64,000 nucleotides of DNA. Origin: Isoetes taiwanensis. Its lineage: Eukaryota > Streptophyta > Lycopodiopsida > Isoetales > Isoetaceae. The notes under the pieces are model-generated. The model was not told the DNA's origin. It saw nothing but the letters and a program-made list of their open reading frames with translations, and ran no database searches. Shown piece after piece: positions 35,582 through 47,326 of this stretch. Numbering within the stretch: position 1 is the stretch's first letter; each line of letters begins with the position of its first letter. The stretch is from the NCBI GenBank assembly GCA_021234155.1, contig JAJEKV010000065.1, forward strand, positions 7,711,333 to 7,775,332, read 5' to 3'. Both the position numbers and the translations under genes were made by a program.

Positions 35582-35684
35582 GGAGTTAACCACATTTGCG
35601 AGGCTGTTACAACCAGTAAATGGGCTAGCCCCTCTGACCTCGCCCATTTACTGGCTGTAATAGCCTCGCAGGGTGGTTAACCCC
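35582..35684. repeat. Foldback element in repeat A
   Basis: Left arm 35582-35624 and right arm 35643-35684 are inverted repeats of about 42 bp with few mismatches (for example CCAGTAAATGGG against CCCATTTACTGG, and TTGCGAGGCTGTTACA against TGTAATAGCCTCGCAG). The centre is 18 bases. The same foldback is at 43709-43811. It could be a small MITE or a source of double-stranded RNA. Confidence 0.8.
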
Positions 35685-36489
35685 TTCTTAACTTCGTAGG
35701 AACTTTATAAGAACAACTTCAAAGATTATTTGAAAATTTTCTAGAGATTTCTTATTGGTATTCGTTGTTCTTATTCGGGATAAGCATGACATCTGAAGAC
35801 ATGTTACATTTATGCTTGTTATGATTGTGGACGTTGATTATAATTACCTTTTAATGGGTCGAAACAAGAGGGGATGATTATTTATTTGACCTAAAGCAAG
35901 ATATGTAAAATAACATGTGACACTCGGATCTGTTTTCCCTTATGTTGCATATACAATGTTGGAGTCTTGCTTATAAATGATGCCTCAAGTATACAATCAT
36001 ACACAGTGTTGGAGTCTTGCTTATAAATGATGCCTCGAGTATACAATCATACACCTTGACTTGTAAGTCACAAGCAACGATATTAATATATACACAACAA
36101 TAAAAAGGAAAAATAAATAAATAAATGTAATCAAAGATAGTAAAAAAGAATATATTGCAATTGGTAAGCTAGACAATCATGGCATCTTTGGGGATGGATA
36201 TTTCAACGTGCTATAGAGTTTGAAGAATCAAGTTGTTTACAATTTCCATGCAGGTGGCATATACTATACAAGTAAGAATGTTTGAGCGAGATATAAAACC
36301 TATTGGATATGGGGTTGAATGAGGAGGGCGTTATCCGGAGGGGCAACTGAGGCTATCCGGATCTATATAAGGGGGAGAGAGTGAGTTCGGATAGACAATG
36401 GAATTGATCTTCTTTCGTCTCTCTCTTTTTTTTTTTTTTTTTTTTTGTTGTTGTTGTAAGGAACATATTTGAATGGCAAAGTTGTGAGA

Positions 36490-36535
36490 TAGATAGATGG
36501 ATAGATAAACTTTTTACGTCCACATAGACTATTGA
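36490..36535 (-). mobile_element. Partial LINE 3' end with (ATCT)n tail in repeat A
   Basis: On the - strand: AATAGTCTATGTGGACGTAA, AAAGTTTATC, then TATCCATCTATCTATC. It keeps the GTGGACGTAAA core and the tail. Its duplicate is at about 44625-44675. Confidence 0.45.
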
Positions 36536-36626
36536 GAGCTATAGAATAAATTCTGAGGAATTCTAGCATCGTAACTATGAAAATCAAGAATTTGCCGATC
36601 AATATATGTGTGGTTCTTTCGTATAC

Positions 36627-36701
36627 AAGAATGGTTCTTCACCAGAGATTCTGGTGTTCGGCAGTGTTTCCACACCAGAATCTCTGGTGAAGAACATTCT
36701 T
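36627..36701. repeat. Long near-perfect hairpin in repeat A
   Basis: Arms 36627-36656 and 36672-36701 pair over about 30 bp (core CACCAGAGATTCTGGTG against CACCAGAATCTCTGGTG, with GGTTCTT opposite AAGAACA). The loop is 15 bases. Both arms also contain a smaller near-palindrome. The duplicate at 44763-44836 is unchanged. If transcribed it would form a microRNA-precursor-like hairpin, but nothing shows that it is. Confidence 0.8.
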
Positions 36702-37368
36702 GAAACGTGAATGCAAGGTAAAAGACATTCTGGGTAGTGAAATCAAGCAGAATATAAGGTAAAAGAGGTAGAATGCGAGGTAGAAATCAAGAATGCAAGG
36801 TAGAATTGTTGCAATCGCTGCTGTAAACTTCATCGATCGTTTTTGTTTCAGAGGTAAACATTCGGTAGAAGAATTAATGCCACGTGGCATGCTATCATTG
36901 GCTCCGTGGCCAAAATGTCTTTTACCTTGCATTTACATATTTTAAAGAAGATATATAGGTTTATCGTATACTCCTTCCGAGTGGGTTAAATTATACATGG
37001 GATATATTTTTTAGGTTTTAGTTTTTATCACAGAATGACAACCGCCAATGGACCCAATAGGGTGTGGTAGGAAGGGTAATTCATTGCTTTCGGCAGAATT
37101 GGGTGAAAAAAAAGGAACAAGGGGAGGAAAAAAAAGGGTGAAGAACATGTAAAGAAGAAGAAAGGAATTGGGTAAAAAAAGGGAAGAAAAAAAAAAGAGT
37201 GTAAAAGAAGAAGAAAGGAAAAGTTGGCGACATCATGACGTCACCATCCACCTTTTTACGCAAACAAAGTCCTAACATCCCCGTTAATCGGACGGGACGG
37301 CGTGTACCGCCTTTCAGGCCACATCAGCCCGGGTACCGTGGTACCTCGCCTAGCCCATCTAGCACGCC

Positions 37369-40300
37369 GGATATCATGTTTGCGCACGGGATTGGCAACA
37401 TCTTGGTTTTCTGCAGGTTGACGGTCATTCCTGCTATGTCACAGAATCGACTGAGAGCATCCAAATATTCCTGCATACTCCTAGCTGTATGGGACAATAA
37501 GCCCAGATCGTCTACATAGAGCAACTGTTTTATTGTATATGCCTCTGGCAACTGCGGGCCACCACCTCCATGTTCTTGCATCCAGGTCTCCAACTTGTCA
37601 ATATAGAGTCCCCGAACATCCCTGTTTAACCCCTATGGTGCTATTCACCCGGTGATCTGACGCAGGCAAAGTGGCATATATTCCGTCATAGAGCCAGTAG
37701 ATGGCATTCTGCAAATCCTGTGGGATATATAGCTCCTACAAGCCGTATCATATGCCGTCTTAAAATCCACGAAACAGCAATACAAGTCACGTCGTGCATT
37801 GCGGCTAGCTTCCATAAGAATTACGAGAGTAAAATATGATCACTGTGGAGTGAGTGGCGGCTTAAACCCGCTCGACCAAGCGCCGCACTCTAGCCTCCCC
37901 TCAGCTCATTCTGCGTTAACTTGTTCTCCAAAGACACCCGCTAGAAGTTTTCGCGATAGTAACGCTCACCATGATCATATGGTAGTTGGTGGAGTCATCC
38001 CTACTTCCGCCTTATGAATAGGGTGACCTTGCTAACCATCCATTCTGTGGGAGGCTCTCTCGATGGCCCGATTGATTATCATCGTCAAAGGCCCTAGCAA
38101 AGCTGGCCCAATCCATTTCAACAGCTCGGCCTAAAGTCCCTGCAAGTCCTTTGCTTTACCATTAGCAAGATGTCTAAGACCCTAGTGGACATCCTCCTCT
38201 AAAAGTCAGAAGCGTTTCTCCGATCGTCGGTACCTCAACGATCGCTTACCGGGGTCATACAACTCCTCCAACCATTGTCTCCACTGGTCTGAGGTAACAT
38301 TGCCAGGTGGTTGATGCCTCTTATACAACACTCTACGCCAAAAAGCTTTTGGCTCAGTCATCAGCAGATCAAATATACGCTGCTGATTTTCTGCAATATA
38401 GCGATGCTTTTTGGATTTCAAGAATGCCTTATAGTCCCTAATGGCCTGTTGCCGGAGCTGTGGGTCTAAAATGGTGCGTAGCTGACTCTTTAGAGCCTTA
38501 CATTCGGCGTCAAACCAGGGGTTCTGAGGGAATTGCGCAGTGTCCCTTTCGCGGGGGCTTTCTTGCTGCAAAGCATTCACTGGCTGCTGCGAGTAAGGCC
38601 TTCGCCAACCATTCACACTTATCATGCAATGTATAGAGGGCATCAATCCCCCGTAGCTCACGTTCAAGTGCAACCTCATATTCTGCTTGCTTCCAATAGT
38701 TCGGGGTGTATGCCAAACCCCGAGGGCGCTTGTCTTGTGGCCACGCCACTGAGTACCTCTAATCCAAAGTGACATAAAGTGGATAATGGTCTGACAAAGT
38801 CTCTTCATCTCTTGTTCCTGTGCCTGTCACGAAATCTCTAATGATATCAAGTTCTGGCATTGGAGCTAGGAGATAGTCCACCACGCTGGCTCCACCATCG
38901 CATCCGTCGCTTCTGCAAGTGAAGCCTCCTGACCGTGGCCATCTGAGCATACCATTGCATATTACCATGTCAAAGATCTGGCATAGCTGGACCAACTCTT
39001 TTCAAAAGGCTCCAGAGACTATATCCTGGGACCGTCTTGCATCTTTGGGGCCTTTTGTTTCTAGCCAAAGTGGGTTGGAGTCGGCATTTCCACCGGAAGG
39101 TGACCGACCGCCAACCGCGGACGCGTCGCGTGCATTGAAATCTTCTAATAAAAAACACATGACCCTCCGGCGACATCGCTTCTATGTCATCATACAGGTT
39201 CCCTATAGGCGATGCACATTTATATGCTGGTGAACCCTGTAGAGAACTTAGAAGTTTCATGGGGTATATAACATCCCGCAATAAACAAGCAGGTCGTGAG
39301 GTCAGAGCGACACTTCGTATCCACGTGTAGCGGTTGAGTCTATCAGCCTTGTGGAGTGAGACTATGGATGCTATAGCATCTTTAAGGTAGCACGCGACTC
39401 CTCCATACCCTAAACGCTTGCCATGGCTCATTGGCCGGTGAGAAATGATGGTATCCCGGGATGTCCGTTAAGAGATGACCACTATATTCCCATGTCTCTT
39501 GCAAGAAGATGATGTCCATGCCTCGTGAAGCAATTTCAGCAATGCCCTCGCCAAGACTTCGGGGAATCCCCACGGTTCCATGATACGTCCAAGGCACTCT
39601 TCTTATGCCGCATGCATGTGGTGACTGCCTCCTATCCCGGTCCCTATGGAGGCTGCGGGGAGTTGGGCCATTGGCGGTGTACGGGCTCGCCCTGTCCTGG
39701 GCCTCTGCCTCGCGTGGGTGGTGCCGGGATACTTGGTCCCGGCTATTGTGTGTGATCTGCCGTTCGGGAGGTGGGGATCGGAGTGCTTGGCCCCCCGGTT
39801 GCCGTTTACGCCATTGTTGGCCGTGGAGGCACAAATACCTTCATCTTGCCATTAACCGGGCATGGATCCCCGCCTTTTGCGACCTATCTAATCTTTGCAA
39901 ACTCCTCTTGCCTCTCCTTTCCTGGAGCCGAGGTCAGATCCATGTCTAAGTATACCGATGTCCCCTTCATACGACTGGCGCTGCTGACATAAGCGTCTTC
40001 CGATGCCCGGTCGAGCAACGTAAGTTTGACCGGGTTGGGGTCTCATATTTGGCCCTCGACTTTGGTGGGGTTCCTTAGTGTCAAGTCTTTGCAATTGGAG
40101 CCTTGCCTCACCGGTGGAATCTTCCCCCTGTTCTTCGGGCAAGCCTCGAACCACAATGTTCGACTGAGATTGGCGGTCCTTCTCCTCATGAAGGACCCGT
40201 CCTAATTCCCTGTGCAACCTTTGCCTCAGGTATTGGGCATGCTGATGATGCTGCCCCTGCGGTGGTACTTGCTTGTTTCATATTCATGCGCAGATCATAC

Positions 40301-40900
40301 ATATCCCGCTGGAACTTGACCATCCTCTTCTCAAGGGCGAAAGCACGGGCGCGCCGTGACTTTCCTTGTCTCTTTTCTAGGGTGTCCAACCTCCCCGCAT
40401 TCCACACATTCTAGCCTCACGGTTCCAAAACGCCTTGGGCCAACCAGGCTGCAATGCAACTCGTGGTGCACTGCACCGCTTTTTGAGCTCATTTTGCGGT
40501 TGTAACCGTCCTCGACATTTGCCCGTTGGGCTGATCTAGGCGTTGGGTTGCGTAAACTCAGCCCGGGACATCGGCATCAATTCACTTCTTAGGCCGTGCG
40601 GTATCGCGTGCCTTTTCATGCGCTCAAAAGTCGGTAACCCAAAGTGGTCATCCGGTGGCACGATCGTTCCTCCTCCGTCGAAATCGTTCCTTTTTCTTTC
40701 ATGGCTTTTGTTTCTTGAGAATAGTTGCGGTTGGGTGTCCCTTTGCATCTCCCACACTTGTGAGCTTGTCACGTATGGCATTCAGCTTTGCCTCGGGGCA
40801 TGTATTGCCTCCGTCGTGTGATGTACTCGAGGGGGAGGAGCCCTGCGCCATTACGTGCCAGCTTCTTTAGCACATCTGATTCCCCTCCATTGTTTGTGAG
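37369..40900 (-). mobile_element. LINE-2: truncated second copy of LINE-1
   Basis: It is collinear with LINE-1 19700-23290, but starts inside the RT palm, so the post-RT part, zinc knuckle and 3' end are missing. Remaining parts on the - strand: ORF1 (about 40880-39890, with RLDTLEKRQ and SNIVVRGLPEEQGED), endonuclease (about 39620-38760, with DIIFLQETWEYSGHLL and SDHYPLYVTLD), RT fingers (38700-38206, with WFDAECKALKSQLR) and palm (37593-37369, with LLYVDDLGLLS). Frames are more broken than in LINE-1, largely by changes at CTG or CAG words such as CCTGGCGATACTGC becoming CCGGCGACATCGC near 39165. The truncation point is the A/B junction, not an element end. Confidence 0.85.
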
Positions 40901-41164
40901 GACCTACAACTTTCGAGCACTCTGGAGTGAATTAGAAATGTACAGGAAGTATATAGGGATTCAAAGATTGAAAAGGAAGTACCCGGGAGGCCGAAGATAA
41001 GTCTTTGCTTTTCTCAAATTTTCGCATTTTGTCATAACCCTATGTTTAAGCAAGGCGATGGAGTTGTAATTGTGGAAGCAAGGCCATGAAGGTGCAATCG
41101 CGAAAGTGGACTACAGTACATGCATCAAACCCCTGAACCATCTAAAATTGCCAATGACCAAATA

Positions 41165-41320
41165 AGACAGAGTTTGATAGCCCGGTTGAAGCAGAAAGTA
41201 GTTCTGGATTTGAAGAAGATAAGGATTTGGCTATGGAGAAAGATCGTTTTACTCCAGAGAAATCGCCAAGCCCAGAAAAATCCCCTGTTTCTTTTCATAA
41301 TTTAGGCCCAAGAAAAAAAA
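41165..41320 (+). pseudogene. Exon-like Ser/Pro-rich fragment, copy 2
   Basis: Duplicate of 23540-23700, with the same SPxEAxSSSGFEEDKDLAME-type frame broken only by one or two substitutions (GGTTGAAGCAGAAAG here). Family unknown. Confidence 0.3.
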
Positions 41321-41415
41321 TCCCTTGTTTCTGATCATCGTTTGCAACCAAGAGTATATCAAAATGTTATGACAATTATTTGAATAAAATGTGCATAAAT
41401 TCAAGTGCTTCATAC

Positions 41416-41675
<260 letters not shown>

Positions 41676-42436
41676 TCATCAGTCCAGCAATCCAAATTTA
41701 AATGCAAAGATTTGCAAAATCGATGAAAAACCTTCAAACAGACAATTTCAAATTCGGTTGTAGCTTCAAAGACCCATGAATTTAAAGTATGGAGGTAAAA
41801 AAGGGCTTCAAAACAAGCAAAGAAGAGAAAGCATGAGATCTTAGGCTTACCATTTGTCACGGCGACTGGACGGACCTGTGCGGTTTGGTTAAGAAGGGAC
41901 CGAGATTGAGCGCCGTTGTAAATGCTGTTGTGATTAAAATAGAACGGTTATGGTTAGTTAAAGGATCCACAAATCTACGTTGATTTTGCTCCTTCGTTTC
42001 TAGCCCCAAATGCTATGTATATAATGGCCAGATGCTCTCTCTATTTTCGCCCTTGCTTCAACATTAAAAGCCAAAAGAACCGATCATTTAGCTCTGGGTA
42101 TGGCGAGATTAATCTTGGTCTTAACGGTTTTCCTTCACATCTACTTATTTGAACTTCGTTGCTTCCTCGCAACCAAGGGTTCCTGCTTTTTGGAAAAGAA
42201 AGTCAGAGTTCAGAGAAATATCATAAGCCAAAGCCGTTGTATCAAAAATCATTAGTGAAGAAATCCATGCCTGTGGTGTTTGTGTTTTTCTGTTTTGTTT
42301 TGTGTTCAAGCTCAGTTACGTGTCTGCGAGCCAAAGATGGGACCAGCTACCGGCTTCTCAAATGCAATGCGCCCCGAGCCACGTGTTTCTTAAACTCATT
42401 TGCCGCTCACCATACCCGCCGCTGTAGGATCAAGAG

Positions 42437-42683
42437 AGAATGAGAACGAGAATGAGAATGAGAATGGTTTTTTATTGTCCACTGAGACCAATCGGCCTAT
42501 GGGACCCAGAAGGAGCGCAGCAAACTTATTACTAGGAAAGACGCACCCCCAGGAAGGCCGGTGGAACGCCATAGCTAGAACCTCATGGCAACAGCAGAAA
42601 AGCCAACATTCTTCTATTCCTTTGATTTATGCAATAGGTTTCAAGGCTGGATTCATCCGCCATAGCCTAGTTAATACTGCATA
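42437..42683 (-). mobile_element. Short LINE 3'-end copy, duplicate of 24795-25040
   Basis: Same element as in block B copy 1, with one more GAATGA-type tail unit (GAACGAGAATGAGAATGAGA) and the stem GGCC-GATT-GGTC. Confidence 0.65.
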
Positions 42684-42745
42684 AAAAAACTGCGATTTTC
42701 TATTGCATTCTTGCCTTCACATAATCAAGGCCGCATCTATCGTTT

Positions 42746-42880
42746 AATGAGTACCAAAGCTCCACAATAGGCTAGATAAACGTTCTCATACAATGGTCTA
42801 CCAGATAATACAATGTTTATCTGGCCTATTGTGGAGCCCATTCCAATAAGGTCATGTACCCTATTTTTGCTATCAATAGA

Positions 42881-42916
<36 letters not shown>

Positions 42917-42928
42917 AGTACCAAAGCT
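42746..42928 (+). mobile_element. Hairpin retroposon with 29-A tail and target-site duplication
   Basis: AATGAGTACCAAAGCT occurs at 42746-42761 and again at 42913-42928. Block B copy 1 has it once (about 25104) and lacks everything between. The inserted sequence begins with a hairpin whose arms CTCCACAATAGGCTAGATAA and TTATCTGGCCTATTGTGGAG pair with a single G-U (22 bp with the flanking AC/GT), loop about 33 bases. It continues for about 50 bases and ends in an uninterrupted run of 29 A (42886-42914). Poly-A plus a 15-16 bp duplication are the marks of LINE-driven insertion of an RNA. I see no tRNA, 7SL or 5S boxes, so the source RNA is unknown. Confidence 0.85.
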
Positions 42929-43344
42929 GAGGGAATATTGCTTCATAAATAGCAAAGCTGATGATGTCATAGTTAGTTATTGCTTATCCACACATATAGT
43001 AGTCTCCATTAAGTCGAAGGAGTGAAAATAAAAGCCTGAAACACAACACGTGGGAATCAATTGCAACGAAAATGCATCAAACAAAATATGGAAGACAAAA
43101 ATTGTATATGCATTATATAAGAGTGATAAATAAGGGTTGGTTCACACCTATCGTTATGCTATATTAAAATTTAACCTTTAACATCTTACCCGTTATGACT
43201 AAATTATTTTGCAGTTCACACCAACCGTTATGTTAAAAAATTAGCATAACGGATTTGATAGAAAATCTCCTCACATATACAAATGGTTTAATCGAAAGGC
43301 GTGGGTGTTGCGAGTTTGGGTAGGTGCCGTTATTAGGTTTGGAA

Positions 43345-44549
43345 ACCCATCGACTTAATGGCTTTTTAAAATGCTCGTTGAATTCTTTTTAGCCCTTAAC
43401 CAAAAGGCCTGTCGATTTGGTTGATCATGGACGTCCATTCCAACCCTGCAATAGGGCAGAATCAGCTACGTCCTTTAGAAAAACAAGCCGTGACACCTTG
43501 AATTCATCTGATAAACAAGCTGCGACACCTTGAATTCATCTGATGGACCTTGGATTCAATTTCAGATGGTGTCAAACTAGGCTAGGACTGATAAACCGGG
43601 CTAGAAAGTTGATAGTCAAGGGTAGATGCAGGATTGGAAGCTAATAATTGAGGCTTGGTGTTCATGGTTGAGGCTTGGTGTTCATGAATTGACGACCTGC
43701 CGGTTAAAGGAATTAACCACACCTGCGAGGCTGTTACAACCAGTAAATGGGCCAGCCCCTCTGACCTCGCCCATTTACTGGCTGTAATAGCCTCGCAGGG
43801 TGGTTAACCCCTTCTTAACTTAGTAGGAACTTTATAAGAACAACTTCAAAGATTATTTGAAATTTTCCTAGAGATTTCTTATTGGTATTCGTTGTTCTTA
43901 TTCGGGATAAACATGACATCTGAAGACATGTTACATTTATGCTTGTTATGATTGTGGACGTTGATTATAATTACCTTTTAATGGGTCGAAACAAGAGGGG
44001 ATGATTATTTATTTGACCTAAAGCAAGATATGTAAAATAACATGTGACATTCGGATCTCTTTTCCCTTATGTTGCATATACAACGTTGGAGTCTTGCTTA
44101 TAAATGATGCCTCAAGTATACAATCATACACAATGTTGGAGTCTTGCTTATAAATGATGCCTCGAGTATACAATCATACACCTTGACTTGTAAGTCACAA
44201 GCAACGATATTAATATATACACAAAAATAAAAAGGAAAAATAAATAAATAAATGTAATCAAAGATAGTAAAAAGGAATATATTGCAATTGGTAAGCTAGA
44301 CAATCATGGCATCTTTGGGGATGGATATTTCAACGTGCTATAGAGTTTGAAGAATCAAGTTGTTTACAATTTCCATGCAGATGGCATATACTATAAGAGT
44401 AAGAATGTTTGAGCGAGATATAAAACCTATTGGATATGGGGTTGAATGAGGAGGGCGTTATCCAGAGGGGCAATCTGGAGGCTATCCAGATCTATAGGCA
44501 GGGAGAGAGTGAGTTCAGATAGATGATGGAATTGATCTTCTTTCCTCTC

Positions 44550-44581
<32 letters not shown>

Positions 44582-45830
44582 TTTGTTGTTGTAAGGAACA
44601 TATTTGAATGGCAAAGTTGTGAGATAGATAGATGGATAGATAAACTTTTTACGTCCACATAGACTATTGAGAGTTATAGAATAAATTCTGAGGAGTTCTA
44701 GCACCGTAACTATGAAAATCAAGAATTTGCCGGTCAATATATGTGTGGTTCTTTCGTATACAAGAATGGTTCTTCACCAGAGATTCTGGTGTTCGGCAGT
44801 GTTTCCACACCAGAATCTCTGGTGAAGAACATTCTTGAAACGTAAATGCAACTTAGGTTGCATTCTACCATATCCGCCAATGGCATTGCGCCATCTGGCT
44901 AAGGTTCTCTTCCGGAACTTCTGTGAAGCTGAAGAGCAACGGCAGTTCTTGAAATTACTTGGATTTACCTCAGATTCTGGCGATTTACCTCTCATTGTGC
45001 CATCTACCCTCATTAATGCTTTTCACCCTCGGAAGTTTTACCCCGAGATTCGGTGAGAATGCAACCCTAAGTTGCATCCACGTTATAAGAATGGCGTTGA
45101 CACACCCGAATCGTCGGCGAGGTCGGAAGAACCGCCATTCTTGAAACGTGAATGCAAGGTAAAAGACATTCTGGGTGGTGAAATCAAGCAGAATATAAGG
45201 TAAAAGAGGTAGAATGCGAGGTAGAAATCAAGAATGCAAGGTAGAATTGTTGCAATCGCTACTGTAAACTTTGTCGATCGTTTTTGTTTCAGAGGTAAAC
45301 ATTCGGTAAACATTCAGTAGAAGAATTAGTGCCACGTGGCATGCTATCATTGGCTCCATGGCCAGAATGTCTTTTACCTTGCATTTACATATTTTAAAAA
45401 TATAGGTTTATCGTATACTCCTTCCGAGTGGGTTAAATTATACATGGGATATATTTTTTAGGTTTTAGTTTTCATCACAGACTGACAACCGCCAATGGAC
45501 CCAATAGGATAGGGTGTGGTAGGAAGGGTAATTCATTGCTTTCGGCAGAATTGGGTGAAAAAAAAGGAACAAGGGGAGGGAAAAAAAAGGGTGAAGAACG
45601 TGTAAAGAAGAAGAAAGGAATTGGGTAGAAAAAAAGGGAAGAAAAAAAAAAAAAAAAAGAAGAAAGGAAAAGTTGGCGACATCATGACGTCACCATCCAC
45701 CTTTTTACGCAAACAAAGTCCTAACATCCCGCCGTTACACTGGGACGTTACGCGTGTACCTGCCCTTCAGGCCACATCAGCCCGGGCAGCTGGGTACCTC
45801 TGCCCGGCCCATCTGCGTACGTCCGTATAT
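43345..45830. repeat. Long direct repeat A' directly upstream of the Mei2-like gene
   Basis: Counterpart of 35192-37365. It contains the same foldback (43709-43811), tandem duplication (about 44086-44180), LINE 3' end, hairpin (44763-44836) and purine tract (about 45555-45668), plus a 306 bp segment not found in A (44844-45149). It ends about 70-100 bases before the likely 5' leader of the Mei2-like gene, so it probably includes that gene's promoter. If so, A would be a displaced copy of the promoter region. Confidence 0.85.
44844..45149. repeat. 306 bp segment present in A' but not in A
   Basis: It is bounded by a direct repeat CATTCTTGAAACGT (ending at 44843 and 45149). Inside, AAATGCAACTTAGGTTGCATTC near the left and its approximate complement GAATGCAACCCTAAGTTGCAT (about 45056-45077) form terminal inverted repeats of a unit of about 235 bp. 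A final part, AAGAATGGCG...CGCCATTCTT (45089-45142), is another inverted repeat resembling the hairpin next to it. It could be an insertion in A' or a deletion in A. Confidence 0.6.
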
Positions 45831-47326
45831 ATTTTTTTCCTCATTTCTTTAAAATCCATTTCATCACCGTTAATTAATTTATTAAATAATTATTCACTTT
45901 ATTCTTCGCTTTCTTTGTAGAACTCTGGGCCTTCTTCTTTCGCCGGATTCATCCCTTCTGGCCTGCGGATCTGGCTTCTTTTCTGTCCCGCCATAGCCAA
46001 ATCCCGCCCTGGCCTGTAAAAATTGCCCTCTTTTCTTCAATTTTGATCCATTCTCTGTACCCCTGATCCAAGAGAACCTCAAATAGGAGCTTCAAATCCA
46101 GTTTTCTCGACCAAGATCTTTGCTCCACAGTTTTTCTCGAGTGTTCCGTCAGTTTTCCATTGCATTTTTGGAGCTTTATCTCCGCCATAGCCAGACAGAA
46201 GATTGTCTACCTTGTAAGAGGCGTTTTTGTCTTCTGGCAGGTGTTGTTTTGCTCCAATTTCCATATTTGGGTACGGGATAACCTGCTTATTTGCCGCAGT
46301 AGACCCGTGGTCTTAATTTCGCGCCGGATTGCACCATAGCCTGACGCCTCTTTCTTTTCCTCGCCTAACTGGGGAGAATTACACTTTTCTTTGCTTCCGG
46401 AATAAGTTTGAGCAGGCCAATACATTGGGTTGGCTTCAGCATTCAGCTCATAAACTTTCTTGACAAGTTTCTCTGTTCTATAAGTTCGAAGATTTACTGC
46501 ATTGCATCTGTTTTCCTTTCAAAAATGCCGCAGCGTCTGCTAGATCTGTTGAGAAGAACCGTTTAATTGGGAAGGCATTTGTTCTTGATTCGGCAGTTGC
46601 GATGGAGTAAGTTCAATACTAATAACAATCTTCTGTCCTGTTTTGATGTTTTTCCTTTTAAGGAGTTTTCCGCAATTGGGCTCAAACAGAATGCAAAGAA
46701 CGTCTTGTTTCAGTGGTTACGTAAGTAATGAAGAAAACGGACCACTCTATGTTCTTCCACGACCGTTACCTCCAGAGTCTGGACCACAATGACGCCATTC
46801 TTCCAAGACGCCATTCTTCCAAGAATGTTTTAGACGTCATGGAGTAGAAAGGGGCTCTGTTTAGCTTCAAGAAAATCATTCTTGTCCACAATTGAAGAAG
46901 TTAACACGGGCTGAATATTGCGATCCGTGCAGAAACGCGCCAGAAACCCAACCTAGTTTGCCACTGCTAATCATGGTCCCCCTTTCAGGATCTCACTTTC
47001 TGATTTAGCCTTCCGGTTGTTCTGTTCTATCACTTGTTGGATTGTGCAACACCTGATTTCATAAGCTTCAGCTCTATTGTCATTCCATTTTGGGTGCTTT
47101 ATTCTTGCATCTCATCTTGTCGCAGGACTAACTAAAACCCATAAACTTTCCGAATCAATCAATTGCAATCGTAATTTGTAAAACGCCGCATCCTCTTTAT
47201 GTCTCTGATTCGTTATGTCTCAGCAGTGTAATGCGATTTAAAGCTGGGTTTGTTTGTCGCTTGTTCTTTCCTTATAACTTCTTTCTTTATGCAGTGCCGT
47301 TTCCCTGCATTAGCAGTGCCTTCCCG
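45831..47326 (+). promoter_or_regulatory. Probable promoter and 5' leader of the Mei2-like gene
   Basis: After repeat A' the + strand becomes pyrimidine-rich (about 45900-46000), as plant leaders often are. A good donor (GATGGA-GTAAGTTC, 46609) and an acceptor (TTTATGCAG, ending 47294) suggest a leader intron of about 690 bases. A coding-like frame precedes the donor (ARSVEKNRLIGKAF at about 46535-46580), so an additional upstream coding exon cannot be excluded. GACGCCATTCTTCCAA is tandemly repeated at 46791-46822. No TATA box can be assigned. Confidence 0.4.

Larger units (their letters stand above)
35192..37365. repeat. Long direct repeat A (copy of the region upstream of the Mei2-like gene)
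   Basis: Matches 43345-45830 at high identity from CCCATCGACTTAATGG onward to about CAGCCCGGG and GCCCATCT. It contains a tandem 66 bp duplication (35390-35515), a foldback (35582-35684), a tandem 53 bp duplication (about 35960-36055), a minus-oriented LINE 3' end with (GATA)n (36490-36535), a long hairpin (36627-36701) and a purine-rich tract (37100-37220). It has no coding sequence. TG...CA ends, primer-binding site and polypurine tract are not evident, so I do not call it an LTR. Confidence 0.85.

Noticed and set aside
46500-46610. First coding exon of the Mei2-like gene
   Set aside because: ARSVEKNRLIGKAF reads well, but joining its donor (46608) to the 47294 acceptor gives a stop before the next exon in that frame. 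Left as probable leader.
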